From DAOTZR01 sp034432595 (GTDB lineage Bacteria > Chloroflexota > Anaerolineae > B4-G1 > SLSP01), in NCBI GenBank assembly GCA_034432595.1, contig DAOUBT010000005.1:1-59863 (forward strand): 59,863 nucleotides of DNA, written 5' to 3'. The position numbers and the translations under genes are program-made. Positions within the stretch are counted from its first letter, which is position 1. Each line of letters begins with the position of its first letter. The notes beneath the pieces are model-generated. The model worked only from the letters and a program-made list of their open reading frames with translations. It had not been told where the DNA came from and made no database searches. Below, piece after piece: positions 52,182 to 59,863 of the stretch.

Positions 52182-52836
52182 ACTTCTCATTACCGAGCGT
52201 TGGTTATGGCTTGAGGTGTCGCTGCTGGTGGCGCTGGCCGCTGGATGGGGACGCTGGTATTGGCGGCGTCGCGGGCATCCCGTTCTGCCCTGGATGTCGT
52301 CGCTCTGGCAGGTGCTACGTCTGCTTTACGCTCTGGGTTTTCCCGCCGCCCTTTTGCTCTGGCGTCACGGGTTGAGCGAGCGCTTTTTTGGCCTCAAACC
52401 ACTCTCCGCCGGTCCCGTTGTGTGGACGCGCGATCTGGTCTGGACGCTGGGCATCGGATTGGCGACATGGCTTATCTTGCGCTACCTGGCACATAGCTCT
52501 CCCTTGCCCCGCCGCCATGATGGAACAGTGGCGTTGCGCGAAGCGCTGTACCACCAAGTCCATGCGGCTTTCTATCGCGAACCTTTTGTTTTGCTGTGGG
52601 GGATTGGCCAGGGGAGCTGGTTGGGCCTGCTTCCCCTGGCTTTTGAGTCGCTGCTCGATCCCAACCGTTGGTCGGATATAGACGATGACGCGCGCAGTTT
52701 GAATCTTCTTATGCGCCTCACCCTTTTGCTATCCGGAACCCTGCTCTATATGCAGACGCAAAACCTCTGGCTGATGCTCCTGATGGATGCCTGTGTAGCC
52801 TGGTTAATCGGGCAAGGCACCACGTCCGATTCGTGA
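52171..52836 (+). CDS. Membrane protein of unknown function
   Basis: 221 residues from GTG 52171, overlapping the kinase by 11 bases. Five or so hydrophobic stretches (WLEVSLLVALAAGWG, LLYALGFPAALLLW, LVWTLGIGLATWLIL, FVLLWGIGQGSWLGLL, LMRLTLLLSGTLLYM). The pattern of REALYHQVHAAFYREP and the late helices is faintly CPBP-protease-like, but the paired glutamates are not clear. Its coupling to the kinase suggests a role in the same signalling path. Confidence 0.65.
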   Translation: MDAKLLITERWLWLEVSLLVALAAGWGRWYWRRRGHPVLPWMSSLWQVLRLLYALGFPAALLLWRHGLSERFFGLKPLSAGPVVWTRDLVWTLGIGLATWLILRYLAHSSPLPRRHDGTVALREALYHQVHAAFYREPFVLLWGIGQGSWLGLLPLAFESLLDPNRWSDIDDDARSLNLLMRLTLLLSGTLLYMQTQNLWLMLLMDACVAWLIGQGTTSDS

Positions 52837-52860
52837 TTACACCCGCGTTTTACCCATCGC

Positions 52861-53250
52861 TCAGCGGTTCCGCACCACCAGCGGCAGATACACCCGCGCG
52901 TTGACGATGCGCAGGCTGGCATCCAGCGTGGAGTCGGCTCGATACATGGTGCCGTGCTCATCGGCGAGCCAGACATCGGAAAGGTCCAGCGTCGTGTTGG
53001 TGACCGAGACCAGCGGCGTGAAGGTGATGCGCGCCAGCCGCCCATCCGTCAGGCCCGCCGGCGCGCCCAGCCGCACCACGGCGGTATCGGTCAGCCGGCC
53101 GCTGGCGTTGATGACGGAGAGGGTCGGCGTCAGGACGACCCAGGCGCCGTAGGGCCCCAGGAAGTCCGGCGCGGCCCGCACGCTCTGTACCCGCACCAGA
53201 AATTTTGCCTCTTCACCCGCGTCTCCAACGGCAACCTCCTCCTCTCCCAA
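52861..53250 (-). pseudogene. C-terminal remnant of a secreted protein
   Basis: The frame encodes a beta-rich, cohesin-like stretch (FLVRVQSVRAAPDF ... LARITFTPLVSVTNTTLDLS) and ends in VYLPLVVRNR, a C-terminal type common on exported Chloroflexota proteins. It has no signal peptide or good start; its 5' end runs into a 15-bp palindrome. A larger gene was probably cut here. It could still be the tail of a rearranged gene rather than junk. Confidence 0.6.
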
Positions 53251-53270
53251 GCTTAGGAGAGGAGGAGGTT
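53233..53270. repeat. Perfect 15-bp palindrome at the remnant's broken end
   Basis: AACCTCCTCCTCTCC and GGAGAGGAGGAGGTT pair around CAAGCTTA. It lies exactly where recognisable coding sequence of the remnant stops, so it may mark the breakpoint. Confidence 0.6.
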
Positions 53271-53287
53271 TGGAGAGGGAGTGAGGG

Positions 53288-53401
53288 CTAATCGTTGCTC
53301 ACACAGAGTTTGCTTCCGGTCATGCCATCGTCGCTATTGACCCAGAAAGGCATGAGGTCGGTGGGAATCGTGACACCAGCCGGATGGGTGAGCGTGATGC
53401 C
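53288..53401 (-). pseudogene. Second decayed coding end
   Basis: On the minus strand GITLTHPAGVTIPTDLMPFW...KLCVSND* reads well for 37 codons but is preceded in frame by TGA (53404-53402). It is the tail of another exported protein with a nonsense codon or frameshift. The 620-base gap 52837-53457 therefore holds only debris. Confidence 0.4.
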
Positions 53402-53457
53402 TCAAATGTAGCTGGCATAAGAATTCTATCTCCATCCTGTTCAGTCAACTTCCATGT

Positions 53458-55143
53458 TTAGGGTGTAAGCGTTATGGTCGGTGGAGGCGTGGTCGGTGGA
53501 GGCGTGGTCGGTGGAGGCGTGGGCGTGGAGGTCGGTGTGGGCGTGGGCGTGGAAGTCGGTGTGGGCGTGGGCGTGGAGGTCGGTGTGGAGGTAGGTTTCG
53601 GTTTCGTAGTAGGTGTAGTAGTAGGCGTTTTGGTGGGGGTTGTCGTAGACGTGGGACTTGGAGTGGGAGTAAACGTAGGAGCGGTTGTAGAAGTAAGAGT
53701 CGGAGTGTTGGTCGGGCTCAGCGTGAGCGTCGGCGTAGCGGTGGGCGACGGAGTCCGGGTCGCAGTCAACGTGGCCTCAGGCGAGAGCGTAGCGAAGAAT
53801 ACTTTGTGTACGGGCGACAAAGGCCAGAAAAGCAGAAATATCCCCAACAAACACCCTAAGCCAACAATTATCGTTCCAATCATCAAATTATCACGTAGAG
53901 AAAGCGAACGTTGTGATGGATAGTGCGAAGCAGGGGTGGGTGGCTGCATAGCGGCAACGGAGGAAACGCGCCGGGAGGACGGGAGAGCAGAGTCAGAGGA
54001 TGAGGTTGGCGTTGGCAAAAAAGATTGATTGGTTTCTGACGGTATGACAGGGGATGGAATCTCTGCCGGTGGTACCGGAGCAGAAAGCACCTCCTGCGGC
54101 AACCATACCTTCTCACTCCATTCTCCGGGTTCTTCATCCCAGGCCCTTATTCGCAGAGCACGGACAACCTGACGCAACGCATCTTTGGGAACTTCAAACG
54201 TGTTTCTTGGAGAATACACTGTATGGGATTCCCCGTTGTCTAGTTGGATCTCATAAAAAGCGCTACCGGCTATCGGTTGCCATCGCACTTGAATCTGGTT
54301 TTCCTGGAACTCTACGCGGACTTCCTTTGGGGGAGAAAGGGGCGGACGTTCTCCAGGACAATGGTCGCCCAACCAGACCTCAAGGAAACTGACATCGTCG
54401 CTTTCGGGGCGAAACGAGGTGCTTTCGATGACGGCCTGGATGGAGGCGTCGCGCAAATGGCGGAGCATGGTTTTATCCAAGCGAGCCAGGCCGTCTGAGT
54501 AAGCGGCCAGGTAGCGCAGGTCCTGCAGGGGGACAACGAAGGTGTGCAGTTCGCCGATGCGTCCTCGCCGGGTGGACCAGCGCTCCTGGGTATGGAAGGT
54601 ATCGCCCAGTTGGGCGGTGAATTCGCCATCCGGCCCCCAGAGCCGGAGGCGGGAATCGCCCATCCAGGCCAGATACAAGAACCCGGCATCGGTATCCAGC
54701 AGGCCAGCGACGAAGGTCGTCTCGCTGCCCAGGGACCGCTTTTCCTCCAGGACCTGGCGCAGCAGCGGCGGCAGGTTCTCCGGCAGGGGGTGCGCCGCTA
54801 CCTGGGCCGTGGCCGCCTCTACCAGGCCGTCCAGAAAGGCGGCCAGGCTCTCCCGGAAGGTTTCGGGAGCCGGAAACTGTTTTCCCCAGAGACAGTCCAC
54901 CAGCGCATCGCCCAGGAGCCGGGCCGCCAGGTCGCCGTAGAAGGACTGGCTGACGCCGTCGCAGAGGGCGAAGGCCAGGCAGACGCCATCCTCCCGGAGG
55001 GTCAGGTAGTCCTGCCCGGAGTCGTTCTGGGCCCGGCTGTCGGCGGAGCGGGCGTAGGCATAGCGGTAGCCGAAGCGGGACCGCTGCCGGGTCGTGACGG
55101 GCGTCTCCCGGCTCGGATCTATTCGGAGAGTTTCAACGGTCAT
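53458..55143 (-). CDS. PP2C-type Ser/Thr phosphatase with membrane anchor and Thr/Pro-rich outer tail
   Basis: 561 residues. The PP2C domain (about 30-245) keeps its metal-binding motifs: FALCDGVSQSFYGD, WMGDSRLRL, AAYSDGLARL and ESDDVSFL. A fibronectin-III-like segment (250-345: IQVRWQPIAGSAFYEIQL) follows, then a Ser/Pro-rich link, one helix near 425-447 (LMIGTIIVGLGCLLGIFLLFWPL) and about 105 residues of TPTP repeats outside. The enzyme works in the cytoplasm and its tail spans or binds the wall. ATG 55143 is chosen because GGGAGG lies 9 bases before it. It overlaps the VWA gene by 11 bases; PP2C plus VWA is the core of TerY-type phosphorylation triads. Confidence 0.88.
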   Translation of the reverse strand: MTVETLRIDPSRETPVTTRQRSRFGYRYAYARSADSRAQNDSGQDYLTLREDGVCLAFALCDGVSQSFYGDLAARLLGDALVDCLWGKQFPAPETFRESLAAFLDGLVEAATAQVAAHPLPENLPPLLRQVLEEKRSLGSETTFVAGLLDTDAGFLYLAWMGDSRLRLWGPDGEFTAQLGDTFHTQERWSTRRGRIGELHTFVVPLQDLRYLAAYSDGLARLDKTMLRHLRDASIQAVIESTSFRPESDDVSFLEVWLGDHCPGERPPLSPPKEVRVEFQENQIQVRWQPIAGSAFYEIQLDNGESHTVYSPRNTFEVPKDALRQVVRALRIRAWDEEPGEWSEKVWLPQEVLSAPVPPAEIPSPVIPSETNQSFLPTPTSSSDSALPSSRRVSSVAAMQPPTPASHYPSQRSLSLRDNLMIGTIIVGLGCLLGIFLLFWPLSPVHKVFFATLSPEATLTATRTPSPTATPTLTLSPTNTPTLTSTTAPTFTPTPSPTSTTTPTKTPTTTPTTKPKPTSTPTSTPTPTPTSTPTPTPTSTPTPPPTTPPPTTPPPTITLTP

Positions 55144-55924
55144 ATCTTCGTTCCTCCCTGTCATTGGCGCCAGCCGAGGTGATGGGCGTGGACATGGACA
55201 TCACGAAGCCCATCTGCACCAGTTCGGGGGTCATGCCGGGGATCATCATCACGGCATCGTCGGCCAGGTTGTACTCCTCTTCCCGCATCATAGAGCGGTA
55301 ACCGGGGGGCAGCGGGGAGGACATTGCCCGCAGTTTGCGGGCGTAGTCGTTGCGGAGTTTGGTGCGCGGCGTAACACCGCCCCACTGGCGCGGGTCGGCG
55401 ATTTTTTCGTCCAGGAGATTGTCGGAGATAAAGATGTTTTCTACCAGGACGTTGCCGTCGGGGACGCGCATCGCCATAATGCGCCGGACGACGGGTTCAG
55501 GGTCGGCGCCGGTATATTCGCCGTCGGTCATATGGCAGATCAGGGGAGCGGGGCAGTGGGCCAGGTTGGGGAGTTCCTGCTGGAGGAGTTTCTCCACCTG
55601 GGCGAAGGCGCGGGCGGTATCGGTGGAGCGCATGGTAGAGAGTTCGGGCACGCCCAGTTGGGCGACCTGGTCTATGGTGCGGATGCCGCCCAGCAGGTCG
55701 TAGACGTGGTCGCTGTAGGCGTACATGGCGACGCGGTAGCGGGGGGAGATGCGGCCCCCCTTGGTGGAGCGGTGGACCATCCGGCGGAGCATCGCGCCCA
55801 GGGCCTCCATCACCACATCAATGCGGCGCTTGCCGCCCAGTTTATCGTCCATGGACCCGCTCACATCCAGCAAGTAGACGATCAGGGCCGGGGTCTTGCT
55901 GGTGGCCAAAATTTCGTAGGGCAT
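55133..55924 (-). CDS. TerY-like VWA domain protein
   Basis: 263 residues, almost all one VWA domain. The metal site is complete: VYLLDVSGSMDD (DxSxS near residue 20), the Thr of MRSTDTARAF, and the Asp of CHMTDGEYTG near 135. No membrane segment or signal. Compact VWA proteins of this sort adjacent to PP2C and kinase genes are the TerY component of predicted phosphorylation-linked stress systems, where the VWA domain presents a ligand to the enzyme pair. GGAGG lies 6 bases before ATG 55924, and the NHL gene ends 21 bases upstream. Confidence 0.85.
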   Translation of the reverse strand: MPYEILATSKTPALIVYLLDVSGSMDDKLGGKRRIDVVMEALGAMLRRMVHRSTKGGRISPRYRVAMYAYSDHVYDLLGGIRTIDQVAQLGVPELSTMRSTDTARAFAQVEKLLQQELPNLAHCPAPLICHMTDGEYTGADPEPVVRRIMAMRVPDGNVLVENIFISDNLLDEKIADPRQWGGVTPRTKLRNDYARKLRAMSSPLPPGYRSMMREEEYNLADDAVMMIPGMTPELVQMGFVMSMSTPITSAGANDREERRYDR

Positions 55925-55945
55925 CGTTCACCTCCAAACAAAGGA

Positions 55946-58693
55946 TTATTGCGGGTAAGTAACCCGCAGGGTGTAAGGGGTAGTAGAGTTGTAGTTACCG
56001 GCGGTATAGATGTAAATGTAATATAAACCAGCAGGGCCAGTATATTTTATATGAGATGCTTCCGGGTCATAAGCCACCATGTTTCCGGGCGTCTGGTAAA
56101 ACAATTGTAACTGCACGCCTGTTCCGGTGTGGTTGGTCAGGTCAATCGCGATTTGGCCGCCGGTACGCAGGTAGATGCTAAAGTAGTCTTTCGCGTCGTT
56201 GGGATAGCCGTAGTAGTCTTGTCCAGAGATGAGGGGGCCGTTGGCTTCCATGTAGGTGTTGTTGGATTCCACCTCCCAAGGGCCTTCAAAGTAGGAGATG
56301 TAATCCCGCAGCGCCAGCGGCAGGTAAACTTTTGCGACTTTTTCCCAATTCAGAAATGCACACGCCCAGCCGTCGCCGTCGTACTGCTCCAGGCGTACAC
56401 GGTGGTAGCCGGGTTCCAGCCAGACTATGGCCTCGTAGGTTGACCGCTGCGGGTGCCGCCACTGGTCAATGAGCAGCCGGTCGTCTACCCACAGGCGGCC
56501 ACCGTCGTCAACCATGAGTGTGAAGCGATAAAGGCTTGGTTTCGGGAAATAATCATAACGCTGAAAGCGGGAGGAGAACTGGTCGGTGGGGACACCCACG
56601 CCGGGGGAATCGGAAGCCCATTCAAAGTTGATACTGGAGACGTTCTGGATGAGCAGCGGGCGCTCCGCCAGGAACCGGTTGCCGAAATACTCAGCCCGCC
56701 AGGTAGTGGGATAGGTGGTGCCAAAGGCCTGGATGCGGCGATTATAAGTATCGGCCACATAGACGGTGCCAGAGCTGCCGGGCGCTACTGCAACACCATA
56801 GGGTAAAAAGAACTGCCCATCCCTGGAACCTAAGGAACCCCACTTGCCCAGGAAATTACCAGTAGCCGAAAATCGTTGAATGCGATGGTTTCCGCTATCA
56901 GTCACATAGACGGTGCCGTCTGGGGCCACCGCAATACCAGAGGGGCTATTAAACTGCCCATCCCCGGAGCCTAAGGAGCCCCACTTGCTCAGGAAATTAC
57001 CAGTAGCCGAAAATCGTTGAATGCGATGGTTTTCGCTATCAGCCACATAGACGGTGCCGTCTGGAGCCACCGCAATACCAGAGGGGCTATTGAACTGCCC
57101 ATCTCCAGAGCCTTGGGATCCCCACTTGCCCAGGAAATTACCAGTGGCCGAAAATCGTTGAATGCGATGGTTTCCGCTATCAACCACATAAACGGTGCTG
57201 CCGTTGGACGTTACTGCAATACCAGAGGGGCTATTGAACTGCCCATCTCCAGAGCCTTGGGATCCCCACATCTTACCCGTAGTACCGTCGGCGGAAAAAT
57301 ACTGGATGCGGTTGTTCCCGCTATCAGTCACATAGACGGTACCGTTGGGCGCTACTGCAACACCAGAGGGGAATTTGAATTGTTTATCGCCGGAGCCGTA
57401 GGAGCCCCACTTGCCCAGGAAATCGCCAGTGGCCGAAAATCGTTGAATGCGATGGTTTCCGCTATCAACCACATAGACGGTGCTGCCGTTGGACGTTACG
57501 GCAATACCAGAGGGGGTATTAAACTGCCCATCCCCGGAGCCATTGGAGCCCCATTTGCCCAGGAAAGCGCCGCCGGCTGAAAAATACTGGATGCGGCGGT
57601 TATAAGTATCGGCCACGTAGACGATGCCAGAGCTGCCGGACACTACTGCAACACCATAGGGGTAGGAGAGTTGACCATCCTCAGAGCCGTAGGAGCCCCA
57701 TTTACCAAGGAAAGCGCCGCCGGCTAAAAAATACTGGATGCGGCGGTTATAAGTATCGGCCACATAGACGGTGCCATCGGATGCTACCGCAACACCAGAA
57801 GGGTTATTGAACTGCCCATCCCCAGAGCCTTGGGAGCCCCACTTGCCCTGGAAAGTACCGGTGGCCGAAAAGCGCTGGATGCGGTGGTTATAAGTATCAG
57901 CCACATAGACAGTGCCATCGGATGCAACCGCAACACCAAAAGGGCTATTGAACTGCCCATTCCCAGAGCCTTGGGAGCCCCACTTGCTCAGGAAATTACC
58001 GGTGGCCGAAAAGCGCTGGATGCGGTGGTTGGAAGTATCGGCCACATAGACGGTGCCATTGGATGCTACCGCAACACCAAAAGGGCTATTGAACTGCCCA
58101 TCTCCGAAGCCTTGGGAGCCCCACTTGCCCAAGAAAGTACCATTGGCCGAAAAGCGCTGGATGCGGTGGTTATAAGTATCGGCCACATAGACGGTGCCAT
58201 CGGATGCTACCGCAACGCCCGAAGGGTTATTGAACTGCCCATCTCCAGAGCCTTGGGAGCCCCACATATCCAGAACATTAGTGCCATCGGCGGAAAAATG
58301 CTGAATGCGGTTGTTCCATCTGTCAACCACATAGATGGTGCCGTCGGGAGCAACCGCAACACCACAGGGGAAGTTGAACTGTCCCACGGGGGCCTGTGCG
58401 CCGATGGAAAAGAGAAAGTAAAGATAGGGTAAAGCCTGGTTAGCTTCCACCAATGCTCTCCCCTCTAGCACCTGCTCCGGGATATGGAGTTCCGCTTCTT
58501 CATTACTAGATGACAGGAAAAGAGGTGAAGCAACAGGTTCTGTTTCCGGCGTGGGCGTAAGGCTTACCGGAAAAGTCGGTGTCAGCATGGGCATGGGGGC
58601 AGAAGGTTGAGAATACACCGGTCCTGCGGCAAGCCCCAGCGAAATACTGACCAACAAAAAGGTGATCATCCAGCCAAGATTCTTGGTGCTCAT
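55946..58693 (-). CDS. Secreted 12-repeat NHL propeller protein with PA14 and PPC domains
   Basis: 915 residues. Signal peptide (GWMITFLLVSISLGLAAGPVYSQ), short TPTP linker, then 12 NHL repeats of about 47 residues (GQFNSPSGVAVASDGTVYVA-DTYNHRIQRFS), enough for two six-bladed propellers. A PA14-like domain follows (TTWRAEYFGNRFLAERPLL ... LWVDDRLLIDQW), then VYLPLALRDY, and a PPC-type domain (WEVESNNTYMEANGPLISG ... YYIYIYTAGNYN). PA14 and PPC bind carbohydrates or act as export modules. GGAGG lies 7 bases before ATG 58693. The open frame continuing upstream to 59488 is a shadow of the TPR gene. It sits inside the VWA-PP2C module. Confidence 0.9.
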   Translation of the reverse strand: MSTKNLGWMITFLLVSISLGLAAGPVYSQPSAPMPMLTPTFPVSLTPTPETEPVASPLFLSSSNEEAELHIPEQVLEGRALVEANQALPYLYFLFSIGAQAPVGQFNFPCGVAVAPDGTIYVVDRWNNRIQHFSADGTNVLDMWGSQGSGDGQFNNPSGVAVASDGTVYVADTYNHRIQRFSANGTFLGKWGSQGFGDGQFNSPFGVAVASNGTVYVADTSNHRIQRFSATGNFLSKWGSQGSGNGQFNSPFGVAVASDGTVYVADTYNHRIQRFSATGTFQGKWGSQGSGDGQFNNPSGVAVASDGTVYVADTYNRRIQYFLAGGAFLGKWGSYGSEDGQLSYPYGVAVVSGSSGIVYVADTYNRRIQYFSAGGAFLGKWGSNGSGDGQFNTPSGIAVTSNGSTVYVVDSGNHRIQRFSATGDFLGKWGSYGSGDKQFKFPSGVAVAPNGTVYVTDSGNNRIQYFSADGTTGKMWGSQGSGDGQFNSPSGIAVTSNGSTVYVVDSGNHRIQRFSATGNFLGKWGSQGSGDGQFNSPSGIAVAPDGTVYVADSENHRIQRFSATGNFLSKWGSLGSGDGQFNSPSGIAVAPDGTVYVTDSGNHRIQRFSATGNFLGKWGSLGSRDGQFFLPYGVAVAPGSSGTVYVADTYNRRIQAFGTTYPTTWRAEYFGNRFLAERPLLIQNVSSINFEWASDSPGVGVPTDQFSSRFQRYDYFPKPSLYRFTLMVDDGGRLWVDDRLLIDQWRHPQRSTYEAIVWLEPGYHRVRLEQYDGDGWACAFLNWEKVAKVYLPLALRDYISYFEGPWEVESNNTYMEANGPLISGQDYYGYPNDAKDYFSIYLRTGGQIAIDLTNHTGTGVQLQLFYQTPGNMVAYDPEASHIKYTGPAGLYYIYIYTAGNYNSTTPYTLRVTYPQ
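56720..58400 (-). repeat. Twelve ~141-bp NHL coding repeats
   Basis: Units repeat nearly at DNA level (for example GGCCACATAGACGGTGCC and GAACTGCCCATC recur in most), with stretches such as those beginning near 56860, 57000 and 57140 almost identical. Units 7 and 9 share the unusual TSNGSTVYVVDSG, which points to duplication of multi-unit blocks. Recombination between units could change the number of blades. Confidence 0.85.
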
Positions 58694-58761
58694 TTTTGCC
58701 CTCCATATCGTTTTCATTTCTCGCTGTCTCGGGGAAATATCAAGATGTCGAACCTCGTTCA

Positions 58762-59863
58762 TCACGGGGGTGCTGGCGTCGGCGTCGGAGTCCGGGTCGG
58801 CGTGGACGTGGGCGTCGGCGTCGGAGTCCGGGTCGGCGTGGGCGTCGGCGTCGGCGTCGGAGTCCGGGTCGGCGTGGGCGTCGGCGTCGGCGTGGGCGTC
58901 GACGTCGGAGTCAGAGTAGGGGTAGGCGTCCGCGTGGGGGTCATGGTCGCCGTCGGGGTGGCGGTCGGCGTGGCGGTGGGGGTGGCGGTGGGCGTCGCTG
59001 TCCAGAACCAGGCGCCCAGAGGCCCGCCGCCGGTCGTGGCTCCCCAGAACAGGAAACCGATGCTGATGAAGACCAGCAGGGCTACCGCCGCTCCACCGGC
59101 GATCAGCAGGATGTGCCGCTTTCGGGCCCGGGCGATGGCCAGCGCTTGCTGAGTTTCTTGCCACAGGGCTAGGGCCTCGGGACGGTCCGGGAAAAGGCGA
59201 AGGGCTTCCTGGGCCTGCTCCAGGGCCTCTTTCCACCGGCCCCGCTCCCGGGCGCGCCGGGCTTGGGCCAGGGCCTGGGCGGCGCGGTGTTCGTTCTCCA
59301 CCCGCCGGATGCGCTCGTCCAGCGCCGGGTCCGGTCCCCGTAGGGTCTGAAGGTAGCGGAGGGTGTTCAGGGCGGCCTCCCAATCCCCCGCCGCCTCCAT
59401 GGCATCGGCGCGGGCCTGCAGGTCGGCCGTCAGGCGCTGGTGGGCCTCCTGGCGGAGGGCCTCGCCGCGGGGGTCGTCCGGAGGCCATTCTGCCAGCAAG
59501 TCCAGCACGTCGGCCCAGCGCTCCTCAGCAAAAGCCTGGCGGGCCTGTTCCAGTCGTCGCTCACGCTCCAATGCGACCTGGATGTCAATCCGTCGCTGCT
59601 GGAGGTCCGGACGGTTCGGGCGCAGGGTCAGGGCCTGGTCTATCCTGGCCAGGGCCTGTGGCAGGTCTCCGCCCTGAAGGGCTTCTTCGGTCTCTGCGGC
59701 CAGACGGGCCACTTCCCGGTCGGTCTCCTGCTCCTGCCGGGCGCGGTCGCGCCAGGGGGCAAAGATGGCGGGATCGCCGCCCTCCGCAACGGCCTGGTCA
59801 CAGAGGGCGATGACCTCATCCCAGCGCCCTGCGGCGAAGGCGGCCTGGGCCTGCTCCAGCCAC
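58762..59863 (-). CDS. TPR-rich membrane protein with Thr/Pro-rich outer tail (5' end beyond window)
   Basis: The visible 366 residues are open to the window edge, so the start is missing. About 230 residues are TPR-like helices (LEQAQAAFAAGRWDEVIALC, LEQARQAFAEERWADVLDLL, LAQARRARERGRWKEALEQA), then one helix (HILLIAGGAAVALLVFISIGFLFWG) and about 85 residues of TPTPTRTP repeats to the TGA at 58762. The TPRs face the cytoplasm and the tail the exterior, the same plan as the PP2C protein. In TerY-type loci the missing partner is a Ser/Thr kinase, and kinases with C-terminal TPRs are common, so the lost N-terminus may be a kinase; nothing visible proves it. Confidence 0.8.
   Translation of the reverse strand, partial: WLEQAQAAFAAGRWDEVIALCDQAVAEGGDPAIFAPWRDRARQEQETDREVARLAAETEEALQGGDLPQALARIDQALTLRPNRPDLQQRRIDIQVALERERRLEQARQAFAEERWADVLDLLAEWPPDDPRGEALRQEAHQRLTADLQARADAMEAAGDWEAALNTLRYLQTLRGPDPALDERIRRVENEHRAAQALAQARRARERGRWKEALEQAQEALRLFPDRPEALALWQETQQALAIARARKRHILLIAGGAAVALLVFISIGFLFWGATTGGGPLGAWFWTATPTATPTATPTATPTATMTPTRTPTPTLTPTSTPTPTPTPTPTRTPTPTPTPTPTRTPTPTPTSTPTRTPTPTPAPP
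58773..59010 (-). repeat. Low-complexity GGCGTCGGCGTCGG tract coding the Thr/Pro stalk
   Basis: Hexamer-based repeats (GGCGTC, GGAGTC, GGGTCG) encode alternating Thr-Pro with occasional Arg or Ser. A similar tract lies at 53470-53780 in the PP2C gene. Length changes by slippage would lengthen or shorten the stalk. Confidence 0.75.

Noticed and set aside
55094..56026. A 310-codon plus-strand frame rich in Gly, His and Val
   Set aside because: It is antisense to the VWA gene, whose metal motif and Shine-Dalgarno are clear.
58694..59488. Upstream extension of the NHL gene giving a 1180-residue product
   Set aside because: The extra residues are Gly/Pro/Arg-rich and are the out-of-frame shadow of the TPR gene; the signal peptide and Shine-Dalgarno fix the start at 58693.

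Overview
The window looks like chromosome of a Chloroflexota bacterium, probably of the Anaerolineae or a related class. The grounds are indirect: mostly high GC with short intergenic gaps and many ATGA start/stop overlaps, numerous TPTP-rich lipoproteins and stalks, C-terminal 'YLPLV'-type ends on secreted proteins, a cobalamin-dependent NrdJ with NrdR, and peptidoglycan genes (murI, murJ, an LCP ligase). No rRNA or tRNA gene was seen, so the placement is an inference.

Layout. 1-7 kb: the tail of a transposase, a HIT hydrolase, and a minus-strand run murJ > GH13 glucosidase > secreted metallopeptidase > murI. 7-15 kb: a plus-strand run of a small membrane protein, a 1510-residue protein with three VWA domains, a lipoprotein and a CcmF-thioredoxin fusion. 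15-16.7 kb: an AT-richer island that reads as integron gene cassettes, with two attC-like sites bracketing a membrane-tethered Mrr-type nuclease gene and preceding an unknown gene. 17-25.6 kb: a DUF333 lipoprotein and a signalling block of two paralogous hybrid histidine kinases, a receiver-kinase and a membrane protein. 25.7-31.3 kb: a tandem FKBP gene split by an in-frame amber codon, a 400-bp array of small palindromes, an FAD oxidoreductase, and the 5-oxoprolinase genes pxpA-pxpB-pxpC, with a 7-bp repeat tract wedged between pxpB and pxpC. 31.3-37 kb: hydrolase, unknown protein and threonine aldolase in one run, then GH20 hexosaminidase with a tandem GNAT protein. 37.6-45.5 kb: nrdR-nrdJ, then an envelope/sugar run LCP > epimerase > YjbQ > glycosyltransferase. 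45.7-52.8 kb: rlmI, a large membrane protein, a divergent YchF-like GTPase, a NarL-type histidine kinase and a small membrane protein. 52.8-53.5 kb holds decayed gene ends.

The last 6.4 kb (53458-59863, minus strand) is the most unusual part. A TPR protein that runs off the window edge and a PP2C phosphatase each have a cytoplasmic domain, one membrane segment and a Thr/Pro-rich external tail. Between them lie a secreted protein with 12 NHL repeats, PA14 and PPC domains, and a TerY-like VWA protein. This resembles the VWA + PP2C + kinase theme of TerY-type phosphorylation triads, rearranged around the cell surface; a kinase would be expected just past position 59863.

Starts were chosen by Shine-Dalgarno position. 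In several genes (21333, 33934, 36970, 44052, 55143) the Shine-Dalgarno lies inside the longest open frame, so the true start is downstream of the first candidate. Three genes (185, 7099, 45722) seem to have leaderless mRNAs, with the -10 box ending only 6-7 bases before the ATG.
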